Shown piece after piece: positions 34,194 through 43,171 of a stretch of DNA of 64,000 bases. This DNA comes from Dyadobacter sp. CY347 (GTDB lineage Bacteria; Bacteroidota; Bacteroidia; Cytophagales; Spirosomataceae). Below the pieces are notes generated by a model. It worked only from the letters and a program-made list of their open reading frames with translations, did no database searches and was not told the origin of the DNA. A program made the translations under genes and the position numbers. Positions within the stretch are counted from its first letter, which is position 1; each line of letters opens with the position of its first letter. The stretch is taken from assembly GCF_021502655.1 (NCBI RefSeq), contig NZ_JAKFFT010000004.1, forward strand, positions 1,364,001 to 1,428,000, in the 5' to 3' direction.

Positions 34194-34231
34194 CGATTCA
34201 GATAGGGATAAATTTATCCCTATCTGAATCG
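34194..34231. promoter_or_regulatory. 38-bp perfect palindrome upstream of the NTF2-like gene
   Basis: Left arm CGATTCAGATAGGGATAAA (34194-34212) and its exact reverse complement (34213-34231), without spacer. A further TAGGGAT lies at 34184-34190. There is no T-run on either side, so a dimeric or tetrameric regulator site is more likely than a terminator. It lies between the acyltransferase 3' end and the NTF2-like gene, both on the minus strand. Confidence 0.6.
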
Positions 34232-34319
34232 CTGTTAGCATACGTTTATAATTGCAATATGTACGAATGAAACACAATGCCCGACCTGAACTGCGGGCTC
34301 GACCTGATCGGCGAAGTCC

Positions 34320-35564
34320 TTATCCAAAAGGACACGCAGCCCGGGCTTTCATCTGAGAAGCTTCCCGAAGCATTTGCTCCATTTCAGCAAGCAGGCCTGG
34401 AATAGGATTGTCGCTGGTGTTGGTCAGGCAGAGCGCACCGTTGGTCGTCAATGCGCCGATGGTCTGCTCCATTCCTTTTCCCGACCGCACCATCGGGCCA
34501 TATAATGCTTCCAGTTTCAATGGCCCGAAATCCGTTTGATATCTCACCTTCACCAGGTTAGTGACCATAATGTGATGATTGAATGCGGTTTTTAAAATGT
34601 CGATCATCTGCTGTATATCATTGTGACCAAAAACAATGTCGCGGAAAAAAGACAGATAGCCGTTCACATATTCGGGAGAGTTCGTCCCATCAAGCCCGGC
34701 TTTCGCCAGTCTGGCCAGATCCCAGAAATTTAAATGCTCCTGTTTTTCAAAAAACACGGATTGCGTGGTGATGTTCAGGCCAAAGTTATCGTCCAGGTTC
34801 AGCGGTCCTCTCGTACAAACGGGGGATACCAATTCCATTCTGGCCTCGTCCCAGTCCGGACGCATTTGTCTGGACGCCAGCAGCACTGCTGCGCAAATGG
34901 CACCATGGACCGTCGTATTTTCCTGTCTGGCTTTTTCCAGAAGATTCCGGGTAATGTTTTCAGAAATGCGGATGGATGACACCAATGGTTTGGCCATATC
35001 AGTCTTCATTTTCAGTTCAAGCACTTCACTGACAGTCTGGGCAGGCGCATCTTCCGGGAGGTCAAGCGTTTGATCGTTAGATACTTGCGGTTCCATAGGT
35101 TCAAGCGTTTTTCCGGTAGCGGCAAGCAATATGTCACGCGTCAAATAGCTCAGGGATGACCCGTCAGCCACGGTGTGATTGGCTACCAAAATAAGCACAG
35201 TGCTTTCTGTTTTTTGCACCAAAACAACCCTTAAAAGTGGAGCTTCTTCTGTATTAAATCTTATAGAAAGCTCCTTTTCAACCTCCTGTTCCCAGCGGTA
35301 ATCCTGCTGCACATGCACCACTCTGAGCGGGATAGGGACGTTTTCCACATGCTGCAATGTGGGTCTTGCCAACGAATCCAGGGTAACCCTTACCGACAAG
35401 TTCGGATGGCGTTTTTGCACCATATCCAAGGCATTCCGCCATTTTTCAACGGGCTGTGTCCCTGAAATGTCTGCGGCGAGTGCGAAGTCTTTGGAATCAA
35501 TTTGGTCAAGCAGCCAGAATGCTTTTTCGAATGCGCCCAATGTGCGGTTCTGTTGTCTTTTCAT
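34320..35564 (-). CDS. Condensation-domain / PapA-type acyltransferase
   Basis: A 414-residue protein of the CoA-dependent acyltransferase (condensation/PapA/BAHD) fold. The active-site motif is NHTVADG (ILVANHTVADGSSLSYL); compared with HHxxxDG, the first His is Asn but the second, catalytic, His and the DG are kept. The second structural motif, near DDNFGLNITTQSVFF, resembles the DFGWG/DNFG region that closes the channel. Standalone members esterify alcohols or sugars with CoA or carrier-bound acyl groups. No NRPS or PKS gene is in the window. Transcribed alone; the 38-bp palindrome lies 89 bases past its stop codon. Confidence 0.75.
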   Translation of the reverse strand: MKRQQNRTLGAFEKAFWLLDQIDSKDFALAADISGTQPVEKWRNALDMVQKRHPNLSVRVTLDSLARPTLQHVENVPIPLRVVHVQQDYRWEQEVEKELSIRFNTEEAPLLRVVLVQKTESTVLILVANHTVADGSSLSYLTRDILLAATGKTLEPMEPQVSNDQTLDLPEDAPAQTVSEVLELKMKTDMAKPLVSSIRISENITRNLLEKARQENTTVHGAICAAVLLASRQMRPDWDEARMELVSPVCTRGPLNLDDNFGLNITTQSVFFEKQEHLNFWDLARLAKAGLDGTNSPEYVNGYLSFFRDIVFGHNDIQQMIDILKTAFNHHIMVTNLVKVRYQTDFGPLKLEALYGPMVRSGKGMEQTIGALTTNGALCLTNTSDNPIPGLLAEMEQMLREASQMKARAACPFG

Positions 35565-35807
35565 AATGTATTTGAGTTATGATGAGACTGCAAAATTGGG
35601 GGGTTGCAACTCCGGATAGAATGGACAAAAGTCGAGCAGTCATGCACATTTTGCCTTGGGACACATGTTCCTGCATTTGCGGGATTTGATTTCAATGCCT
35701 TCCCTGGAAACAAGTGGCAAGTGTCCCGCTGGCGCGGTTATTTAAGCGGGCAGCCGCAAGCAAACGCCCCGATGAGGAGGCAATAATATTTACATTAACT
35801 GAATTTT

Positions 35808-36740
35808 ATGAAAATTGTAATTTATGCAGACCTGCAAGAAAAATATCTGGAAGAACTTAAAAACCAGCTTCCTGACGATGCCGAAATCGTAATAAAAGGC
35901 GAGCTTTCCGATGACGAAGTCATGCAGGAAATTGATTCCGCAGAAATTTTAATCGGTAATCCTCCTGCCGATTCTTTCAAAGATATTCCGGAGAGTCTCA
36001 AATTCTGGCAACTTGAAAATGTCGGTTTTGAGCAGTATAAGGACTTGGAGTTTAAAGGGAAGGCTGCTAATGTTGGAGATATGTCTGCCGCTGCGTGTGC
36101 CGAGACCATTGTTGCAGGCATACTTGGCTTTTACAGGGGCGTGCATCTGATGGTCCGAAACCAGGTCAATGCGGAATGGCAAGGCGAGGCGGTCGAAAAT
36201 GAGCTTTCCATTCTGGGTGAAAAAGAGGTGATCATCCTGGGATCCGGCGCCATCGGCGAGAATGTGCGTAAAATGTTGGAAGCCTTCGGATGCAGCGTAC
36301 AAATGACCGCTAAAAGCGATCCGGATGCTGATATTCACGCTTATGACGACTTACTATCTCAACTTTCAGAAACGGATCTGGTCGTGAACACATTACCGGG
36401 AAATCTGGATAAATATGCGGGCGAAGATTTCTTTAATGCCATCAAAGAAGGTGCCCTTTATGCAAGCATTGGCCGTGGTAACACTACTGATGAAGACGCC
36501 TTGATCAAAGCCCTGGAAAGCGGGAAACTGGCCGGAGCTGTTCTGGATGTAACTGAAAAAGAGCCGCTGCCGAAGGATTCAAAATTATGGCCGATGACGA
36601 ATGTAATCCTGACACAGCATACAGGCGCAGCGCACAAGATGCGGGACCGCGATAAGGTGGCCAAGTTTGTCGATAATGTACAGAAATACTTGAGTAACGA
36701 GGAAATTGACGATGAGGTTGAGCTTGCGAAAGGTTATTGA
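35808..36740 (+). CDS. D-isomer-specific 2-hydroxyacid dehydrogenase
   Basis: A 310-residue NAD(P)-dependent dehydrogenase. The NAD-binding motif is LGSGAIGENVRKML (about residues 145-157). The catalytic Arg is in SIGRGNTTDEDAL (about 221), the Glu in DVTEKEPLP (about 252) and the His in ILTQHTGAAH (about 270), so the triad is complete. The family reduces 2-ketoacids or oxidises D-2-hydroxyacids; specificity (glyoxylate, phosphoglycerate, others) cannot be read here. A plain ATG start with A-rich upstream sequence. The T9SS cargo gene begins only 45 bases after its stop, on the same strand. Confidence 0.9.
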   Translation: MKIVIYADLQEKYLEELKNQLPDDAEIVIKGELSDDEVMQEIDSAEILIGNPPADSFKDIPESLKFWQLENVGFEQYKDLEFKGKAANVGDMSAAACAETIVAGILGFYRGVHLMVRNQVNAEWQGEAVENELSILGEKEVIILGSGAIGENVRKMLEAFGCSVQMTAKSDPDADIHAYDDLLSQLSETDLVVNTLPGNLDKYAGEDFFNAIKEGALYASIGRGNTTDEDALIKALESGKLAGAVLDVTEKEPLPKDSKLWPMTNVILTQHTGAAHKMRDRDKVAKFVDNVQKYLSNEEIDDEVELAKGY

Positions 36741-36784
36741 TCTGACCTGTTATCGCCGCCTCCCTTTCGTGATGGGCCACTGGT

Positions 36785-39700
36785 TTGCTGACCAAACAAC
36801 TGGCGTCGCACGGGAAAGCGGCGCGGGTGCACATTCTCACCCATGGTACGGAAGGTAACTTTGTCCTGGGACAAACCCAGCTCAACGACGCCAACGTCGC
36901 ATCACATAAAAGCTTTTGGCAAAGCTTGAAGAATGTGCTCGAAGAAGGCAAATCAAGCCTGCTGATTTACAGCTGTGAACTTACTGCAAGCCGCAGTGGT
37001 AAGCATTTCGTGGAGCGCCTGCACAGCATGCTCGGTGTGCCCGTGGCCGCCTCTGACGACCAGACCGGTTCATATGGCCGTGGCGGGGACTGGGATCTGG
37101 AATATGTTGCGGGTAAAATAATCAAACAGCACATATTGAAACTCCTGGACTTCAAGGGCTTGCTTGTTCCGACCTTTACGCAGCTGACGGACGCGTCGAG
37201 TCCGTTCACCGGTATGACAATATCCACTGATAATCAGCTTATTTATGGGGATTTCGATGCGGATGGAGATATCGACATTCATTTATATCCCGGCGGCACG
37301 GTTAACCAATTCTGGCAAAACAATGGCAGCGGATCATTTGCAAGGGTGACCGGTGCTGCGGACCCGTTTGAAAAAATCAACGAAAACGCGGTTTTTTATG
37401 CCGCGTCGGGAGCATTTGTGGCAGATTGGGACAATGACGGCGACGATGATATTTACGTTCCGATGCGGGATAGTAATCAAAATGAGAAAAACTTTTTCTA
37501 TCGCAACGACAACGGCAAATACGAGTTATTGAGCGGCACTGGAAGCCCGTTTAACGGCATTAATGTAAGTGGAAACAATCAGCTGATCTTCGGTGATTTT
37601 GACGTTGACGGGGATATTGATTTGCACAACTATCCCGGGAACGACCTCGATAACGAGTTTTGGCGCAATAATGGCAGCGGTGGGTTCAGCAAGGTGACCG
37701 GTGCGGGGAACCCGTTCGATGGCCTGGCGGGTAAAGCGGCTTTTTCAAGTGCACAGTATGCCTACGTGGCCGACTGGGACAATGATGGGGATGTCGATAT
37801 TTTCATGAGCAGGATCGGCGGCACTTCGGTGCGGGATTATTTCCGTAATGATAATGGTGTATATACGCAACAAACCGGAGGCGCCAATCCGTTTAACGGG
37901 ATGGCCATAGCCAGCGACAACCAACTCATTTTTGGGGACTTCGACGCGGATGGTGATATCGACCTGCAAACTTCCGATGGCTCCGAAATGGTGGTCTTCC
38001 AGCGGAACAATGGCAGTGGTGTTTTTACGCAGGTTACTGGTGCAGAAAACCCATTTAATACGCTGCCAAACTCGGGGGCCTTTTACAATAATGCTACGAA
38101 AGCTTTTGTGGCCGACTGGGATAATGATGGCGATGTGGACGTATTTACCACCAACTATACCGCCGCCAACCAGAAATATTTCTTCCGCCAAAACGACTCG
38201 CCACCCCGGATCACTGCTACCAGCCCCACCAACGCCGAAACAGGGATTTCCGTGAGCAGCAACATTTCGCTAACATTTAACCAGGCAGTTAACGGTGCAG
38301 CAGCCAAGTACATTCAGATCCGCCGCCTCTATGACAATGCCGTCTTTGCCACCATTGAGGCAAACAGTTCACAAGTGACCGGCAATGGCTCAAATACGAT
38401 TACGATTGACCCGGCAACAGACTTCGAGGCCGGCACGACTTACTATGTTATTGTTGACAAAGCCGCATTTGCCGACACCGAAGGCCGTATTTTCGAGGGT
38501 GCGGGCAGTGATGCTACCTGGCTGAGATTTACTACTGGTGTACCTGCCGTAACGAGTGTAACTTCTGTCACCCAGCTTTCAGCTAATCCGACGAATGAGG
38601 GCACTGTCAGTTATCAGGTTGAGTTTGCACAGAGCGTAACGATTGATGACGCTTCCGTTTTTTCACTGTCGACCAGCGGCGTTACGGGCGCATTTGTTGC
38701 CGGCATTACAGGTTCGGGCACAACTTATAATGTTTCCGTGAATACAGGAAGCGGTAACGGAACGATTAAGCTGGAAGTCACAGGCCTAACCGGCACGACC
38801 CCCGATCTGAATGCGGCATTCACCACCGCAGCCGCTTATACGATCTATAAGGTTTCAAATGCCGGAGATTATTACAAAAGCGCCGGTGAAAACGGCACCT
38901 GGAACACACCCGGTGACTGGCAATCTTCTCAGGACAATAGCTTCTGGATTACAGCAACTTCTTCGCCCAACGCCAGCGCGGCCAGCACGAGCATTTTCAG
39001 CGGGCATACAATGCGGATGCCGGACAATAACTCTTTCGATGTTAATAACCTTACCGTGAATGGGTTGCTGCAATCGGGTAACGGGGCGCATACGGTCAGC
39101 GGAAGTTTCGACAACAATGGCGAGATCCGTGGTAATGCCACATTTTCACTTAATTCATTTACCAATGCGGGTACGCTGGCACCGGGCGAATCGCCGGGCA
39201 AGCTCGCCTTTTCCAGCGACTTCGCCAATTCGGGAACATTGCTGATGGAGATCGGTGGAACAACCGCTGTCACCGGTTATGATCAGGTTCAGTCGGGGTC
39301 ATTCACGGCAGGAGGGACTTTGACGGTGTCCTTGATCAATGGTTTTACGCCTGTACTCGATGCTGTTTTTATCCTTTTGGACGCTGGAACAATTGCCGGG
39401 ACATTTGAAACGGTAAATCTGCCGGAAATAGCGCCGCTGGTTTGGGAAACCTCTTATGCTGAGGGAAAATTCACGATCAAGGCCATCAATGATCCTATGC
39501 CGGTTACCCTTGTGGGTTTCAAGGTTTCAAAGAATGAATTGGCGGCTGAGCTGGCTTGGAGTACTTCGAGCGAGGTAAACAGCAGCCATTTTCAAATTCA
39601 GCGCAGTGCAGAAGGAAAGGTTTGGGAACAAATCGGCACAATTGCCACACGCAACGGGAACGCAGAAATCCAGCGCTACCAATTCACCGATCCTCTTCCT

Positions 39701-40027
39701 TTGCCCGCCGACAACTTTTACCGCCTCCGCATGGTGGATGCCGACGGCACTTTTGCATTCAGCAAGATCGAACAGGTTCGGTTTTCGAATTCACGAGAGC
39801 AAATCAGGAGCTATCCTAACCCGGCTACGGACAGGATATTTCTGGATGTCGCGCAAGCAGAAAGCGTACAGTCGGTGGAGATCTATTCAGCTTCTGGTGT
39901 GCTGCATTATGCAGGCGGATATACCTGTGCAGGTCTTGACGTGAGCGCATTTCCATCCGGTATTTTTATAATAAAAACAACCAGTGCGAATCAGAAGGTT
40001 TCGATTTTTCATTTTGCAAAACAGTGA
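36785..40027 (+). CDS. T9SS cargo protein with DUF4347, FG-GAP repeats and sorting domain (5' end missing)
   Basis: A 1080-residue frame. Residues 1-120 are the later part of a DUF4347 domain (VHILTHGTEGNFVLG, GGDWDLEYVAGKI). Residues 135-480 are FG-GAP/VCBS repeats with calcium-binding loops such as DFDADGDIDI and DWDNDGDVDI. Ig-like and beta-rich domains follow, then a type IX secretion type A sorting domain (SYPNPATDRIFLD ... SGIFIIKT). A stop at 36770-36772 blocks any upstream extension in frame, so only a TTG at 36785 can start it. The first part of DUF4347 and the signal peptide that such cargo needs are absent. A 5' deletion is likely, so the gene may be inactive. Confidence 0.8.
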   Translation: MLTKQLASHGKAARVHILTHGTEGNFVLGQTQLNDANVASHKSFWQSLKNVLEEGKSSLLIYSCELTASRSGKHFVERLHSMLGVPVAASDDQTGSYGRGGDWDLEYVAGKIIKQHILKLLDFKGLLVPTFTQLTDASSPFTGMTISTDNQLIYGDFDADGDIDIHLYPGGTVNQFWQNNGSGSFARVTGAADPFEKINENAVFYAASGAFVADWDNDGDDDIYVPMRDSNQNEKNFFYRNDNGKYELLSGTGSPFNGINVSGNNQLIFGDFDVDGDIDLHNYPGNDLDNEFWRNNGSGGFSKVTGAGNPFDGLAGKAAFSSAQYAYVADWDNDGDVDIFMSRIGGTSVRDYFRNDNGVYTQQTGGANPFNGMAIASDNQLIFGDFDADGDIDLQTSDGSEMVVFQRNNGSGVFTQVTGAENPFNTLPNSGAFYNNATKAFVADWDNDGDVDVFTTNYTAANQKYFFRQNDSPPRITATSPTNAETGISVSSNISLTFNQAVNGAAAKYIQIRRLYDNAVFATIEANSSQVTGNGSNTITIDPATDFEAGTTYYVIVDKAAFADTEGRIFEGAGSDATWLRFTTGVPAVTSVTSVTQLSANPTNEGTVSYQVEFAQSVTIDDASVFSLSTSGVTGAFVAGITGSGTTYNVSVNTGSGNGTIKLEVTGLTGTTPDLNAAFTTAAAYTIYKVSNAGDYYKSAGENGTWNTPGDWQSSQDNSFWITATSSPNASAASTSIFSGHTMRMPDNNSFDVNNLTVNGLLQSGNGAHTVSGSFDNNGEIRGNATFSLNSFTNAGTLAPGESPGKLAFSSDFANSGTLLMEIGGTTAVTGYDQVQSGSFTAGGTLTVSLINGFTPVLDAVFILLDAGTIAGTFETVNLPEIAPLVWETSYAEGKFTIKAINDPMPVTLVGFKVSKNELAAELAWSTSSEVNSSHFQIQRSAEGKVWEQIGTIATRNGNAEIQRYQFTDPLPLPADNFYRLRMVDADGTFAFSKIEQVRFSNSREQIRSYPNPATDRIFLDVAQAESVQSVEIYSASGVLHYAGGYTCAGLDVSAFPSGIFIIKTTSANQKVSIFHFAKQ

Positions 40028-40048
40028 AATGACCTGATTTATTAAGTT

Positions 40049-40086
40049 AAAAACGCCCGGAAAAATCACTTTCCGGGCGTTTTTTT
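40049..40086. terminator. Bidirectional intrinsic terminator
   Basis: Stem AAAAACGCCCGGAAA (40049-40063) with its exact complement at 40070-40084, a 6-base loop, then a T-run on the plus strand and A-run/T-run symmetry on the minus strand. It serves the converging T9SS cargo gene and the dehydrogenase-like gene at 40113. Confidence 0.92.
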
Positions 40087-40112
40087 GATTGTACTAAACA
40101 AAATTTAGCTCT

Positions 40113-43100
40113 CTAATTCATAGTACGGGGAATCTCATTCATGTTGTACCAGGCTTCGGTGCTCCATAAATTGTTGCCGTTTTGGCTGATGATGTTTTTT
40201 CTATTCAAATGAATGTAAACCATATGTTTAGACTTCATACCTGTGAGTTGCAGGTAAGCCTTTTTACGGTCAGCAGAAATTTTTACCGATTTGACTGCCA
40301 GGCTTTCTTCATCCATTTTGGGCCCGCCGTAATCTCCCGTAGGCTTGAACCACCATTGACGGATCTCGTAATCGGATGCGGTTTCACCAATCCCTTCTTT
40401 CAACGGCTCTGTAAATTCAATCTCGACACCGTCCGATTTTGCCCTTACCGCCAGCATTTCAAAGGCCACTTTATTATTGAATGTAAGCTTTTGAAGTCCG
40501 TAACCGAGCTTGCCTGCATGTCCCCAGTTTCCGGTAGAACCCACGCCGCCAATGTAAAGCGAGCCGTCCGGGCTCCATGCCAGGCGATTCACGCCAGCTT
40601 CGAGTCCCTGCGTAAACCGGAACACGGCCCCCTGATAAGCGCCATTCACTTTTTCAGCAAAAACGCGTTTGATTCCCCCATGGGTCACATCACCGTGGAT
40701 CATTTGGTTTTGGTAAGGTCCCACATTCAGCTTGGCAGGCTGGCTCGGGGAGTTGCCGATCTCATCCTGTGTAAGCCACATCACCGGAGGCGTTTCCTTA
40801 CGATTGGCCGTTCCTTCAAAATCCACCGAACGCGAGCCATACCACGCACCTTCCTGCAAATGAATGATCTTGTTTGCAGGCAGCCAGTCGCCCTGGTTAT
40901 CGGCGATGAATATCTCGTCATCCACGCCCAGGCCAATGCCATTGGGCGTTCGCAGGCCGGATGCCACGAATGTAAATGATCCGTCTTTTTTGGAGATTTT
41001 TATCGCTTTCCCACGATCCGGGATCTGAGGTTTGGTGCTGGCGCCGCCGGGGTTAATGGCTGTTGCCAATGTTCCGTAGAAATAGCCATCTTTATAAACC
41101 AGCCCGAATGCGAATTCGTGGAAGTTGGCAGAGACTTTCCAGCCATTGCAAATGGTTTGATATTCGTCGATGAGCTCATCATTGTTCAGGTCCACCAGCT
41201 TGGTGAGTTCCTGTTTTTGCATAATGTAAATCTCCCCGTCCACCACTTTTAAACCCAGCGGCTCGGCAAGTCCGTACGCAATCCGTTTTACTTTAATGTC
41301 ATTCGGCGTAGCTGCTTTGCGGCCGTCTACAATGTAAACAGATCCAAGCGAATCCCACGTGCTGACCACCATTCTGCCATCCGCCAGAAAATCCATTCCG
41401 CCAACTCTTGGCTGGAAATTATCCGGCCGCGCCTGGGCCAACGTAAAGCTTGGATGCACGGCAACAAGCGGCGACTTATCGCCTGGTATGTCCTCCTTTT
41501 TGACGTCAACGGGAGCTTGTCCGGTTCTTTTAATGTCTGCACCTTTATAGGTGAAAACAGATGGCGGAACCACAACAAATTCCTTGCTGCCGTAGGGCCG
41601 CCATTGTAAAGAAAGACCTTTTCCGAAAGCGCCCTGATAATATTCTACCCTGAACGGATGCTTTCCCGGTTTCAGGATAATCTCACCGTCGGTAGGCTGC
41701 AATGCGTGATTGACGCCATTGTCGATCACCAAATTATCATCAATAAAAAGCTTACCGCCATCGTCACAAACCAGTCGGAAAACGATGTTGGTCGTCTTCT
41801 TAATGTTGATATAACCGCTTGCGAAAATGGCGAAATTGTCTTTCAGGTCACCAAAATCCTGCTCGTCCAGATGCAATGCATTGATGGAGCCGGACTTCAC
41901 CGGTAACATTTCATCATTGATTTCAGGAACAGCACCTATGCCGCTGGCAAACTGGTAAATGTTGACAGCAATGCCGGGCCGGGCCTCGTTAGGCCGCGCG
42001 TCGCCAGGCCGGGCCGCGTTAGACTTGTCAATTGCGGAAGCGACTGTTGCAGGAGCAATGGATTTAAGTACAATCGGATAGGCTGGCTTAGGCATTAATT
42101 TGCTTGCTGCCTGCGCCTTTTCCTTATCCGCGTCCAGTTCCAGGATGTAAGACACCATTGTTTCGGCGTCTTCCTTCTTCAAGTCCGGGTGCGGCGACAT
42201 GGCGATTTGTCCCCAGTTCCCCGCGCCGCCTTTGATCACTTTGGTAACCAGCGCATTCTTGTTTTTATCATTGTTTTCATAACGCTCGGCGATGGCCTTG
42301 TAAGCCGGGCCAACGGTTTTTACTTCCTGGTTATGGCACGTGTTACAGTCGCTTTTTGCAAAAAGTCCGGCCACCATATCGGCTTTGCTTTCCTGTTGTG
42401 CGAATTGCGGCTGTGCTGGTTTTTCGGTGAGGTTAACTGTAAGCGTTGTTTTGCCATTGTTATTTAAAACCAATTTTCCGTCGATCGCTTTGAAGGCTTT
42501 GTTTCCGGCAGTTTCGTCACGCTCGTTAGCAACTGAAAACTTGCCGTCCGTTTTGTAGTCCGTTGCTGCGGTAAGCGAATTCAAATGCACATTCAATGCC
42601 ACTTGAACATCAGCAGGCGCATTAGCAATGGTAAACACACGCTCAAAACCCGCTTTACCATTTCCAGCATCGAAAAACTCAGGTCTTTCTTCCATTGAAA
42701 TCTTTTTGCCCTGATAATCCAGGTCGTATTTCAATGTTACCTGGTTATTTAGCACAGTGTGGCCTTTGTAGCTGATTTCAGGCGTTACTTCTTTACCGTC
42801 CGCAGTTATCCGCCATGGATTTCCATCCGGTTCTTCCATGTAAGTGGTTCCTACTGAAACCGGCTGCGGGCCGTGTGACGATGTATAGACGGGACCATTG
42901 AAATCAATTTTTCCTGTCCAGGCTTTGTATAAAGCGGCAGTTTTGGTGTTGTAGGCGAGCCAGAGATTGTCGTGCAAGGCAATGCTGAGGATCCGCGGTC
43001 TGGCATCGAGCACGGAACGCAGCACCCATGCTTCGCGGGGACGCTTAACGTCTGAAAAGCCAGCATGGGTTGCTGGCTTTATGTTGAAAGTGGTAGCTGA

Positions 43101-43160
43101 GCCGAGCACTGCAACTAACATTGCAGCACCCAGCACAGCCAAAGGCTTATTGAATTTCAT
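40113..43160 (-). CDS. Cytochrome c / PA14 / sorbosone-dehydrogenase-like secreted protein
   Basis: A 1015-residue secreted protein. It has a signal peptide (MKFNKPLAVLGAAMLVAVLG), a beta-rich N-terminal part, a class I cytochrome c domain with heme motif CNTCH (about residue 273) and probable axial Met in GQIAMSPHPDL, then a PA14 domain (about 400-540, RLVCDDGGKLFIDDNLVIDN). A C-terminal six-bladed propeller follows, like soluble glucose/sorbosone dehydrogenases (GLRTPNGIGLGVDDEIFIAD; RLAWSPDGSLYIGGVGSTGN). PA14 suggests carbohydrate binding; the propeller and heme suggest oxidation of a sugar with electrons passed to cytochromes. It starts 11 bases after susD on the same strand, so it belongs to the SusCD operon. 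Confidence 0.8.
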   Translation of the reverse strand: MKFNKPLAVLGAAMLVAVLGSATTFNIKPATHAGFSDVKRPREAWVLRSVLDARPRILSIALHDNLWLAYNTKTAALYKAWTGKIDFNGPVYTSSHGPQPVSVGTTYMEEPDGNPWRITADGKEVTPEISYKGHTVLNNQVTLKYDLDYQGKKISMEERPEFFDAGNGKAGFERVFTIANAPADVQVALNVHLNSLTAATDYKTDGKFSVANERDETAGNKAFKAIDGKLVLNNNGKTTLTVNLTEKPAQPQFAQQESKADMVAGLFAKSDCNTCHNQEVKTVGPAYKAIAERYENNDKNKNALVTKVIKGGAGNWGQIAMSPHPDLKKEDAETMVSYILELDADKEKAQAASKLMPKPAYPIVLKSIAPATVASAIDKSNAARPGDARPNEARPGIAVNIYQFASGIGAVPEINDEMLPVKSGSINALHLDEQDFGDLKDNFAIFASGYINIKKTTNIVFRLVCDDGGKLFIDDNLVIDNGVNHALQPTDGEIILKPGKHPFRVEYYQGAFGKGLSLQWRPYGSKEFVVVPPSVFTYKGADIKRTGQAPVDVKKEDIPGDKSPLVAVHPSFTLAQARPDNFQPRVGGMDFLADGRMVVSTWDSLGSVYIVDGRKAATPNDIKVKRIAYGLAEPLGLKVVDGEIYIMQKQELTKLVDLNNDELIDEYQTICNGWKVSANFHEFAFGLVYKDGYFYGTLATAINPGGASTKPQIPDRGKAIKISKKDGSFTFVASGLRTPNGIGLGVDDEIFIADNQGDWLPANKIIHLQEGAWYGSRSVDFEGTANRKETPPVMWLTQDEIGNSPSQPAKLNVGPYQNQMIHGDVTHGGIKRVFAEKVNGAYQGAVFRFTQGLEAGVNRLAWSPDGSLYIGGVGSTGNWGHAGKLGYGLQKLTFNNKVAFEMLAVRAKSDGVEIEFTEPLKEGIGETASDYEIRQWWFKPTGDYGGPKMDEESLAVKSVKISADRKKAYLQLTGMKSKHMVYIHLNRKNIISQNGNNLWSTEAWYNMNEIPRTMN

Positions 43161-43171
43161 TTAAATAAGTT

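Noticed and set aside
35604-35786. 60-codon frame before the 2-hydroxyacid dehydrogenase
   Set aside because: No recognisable domain or start context; the 240-base gap is better explained as promoter sequence.
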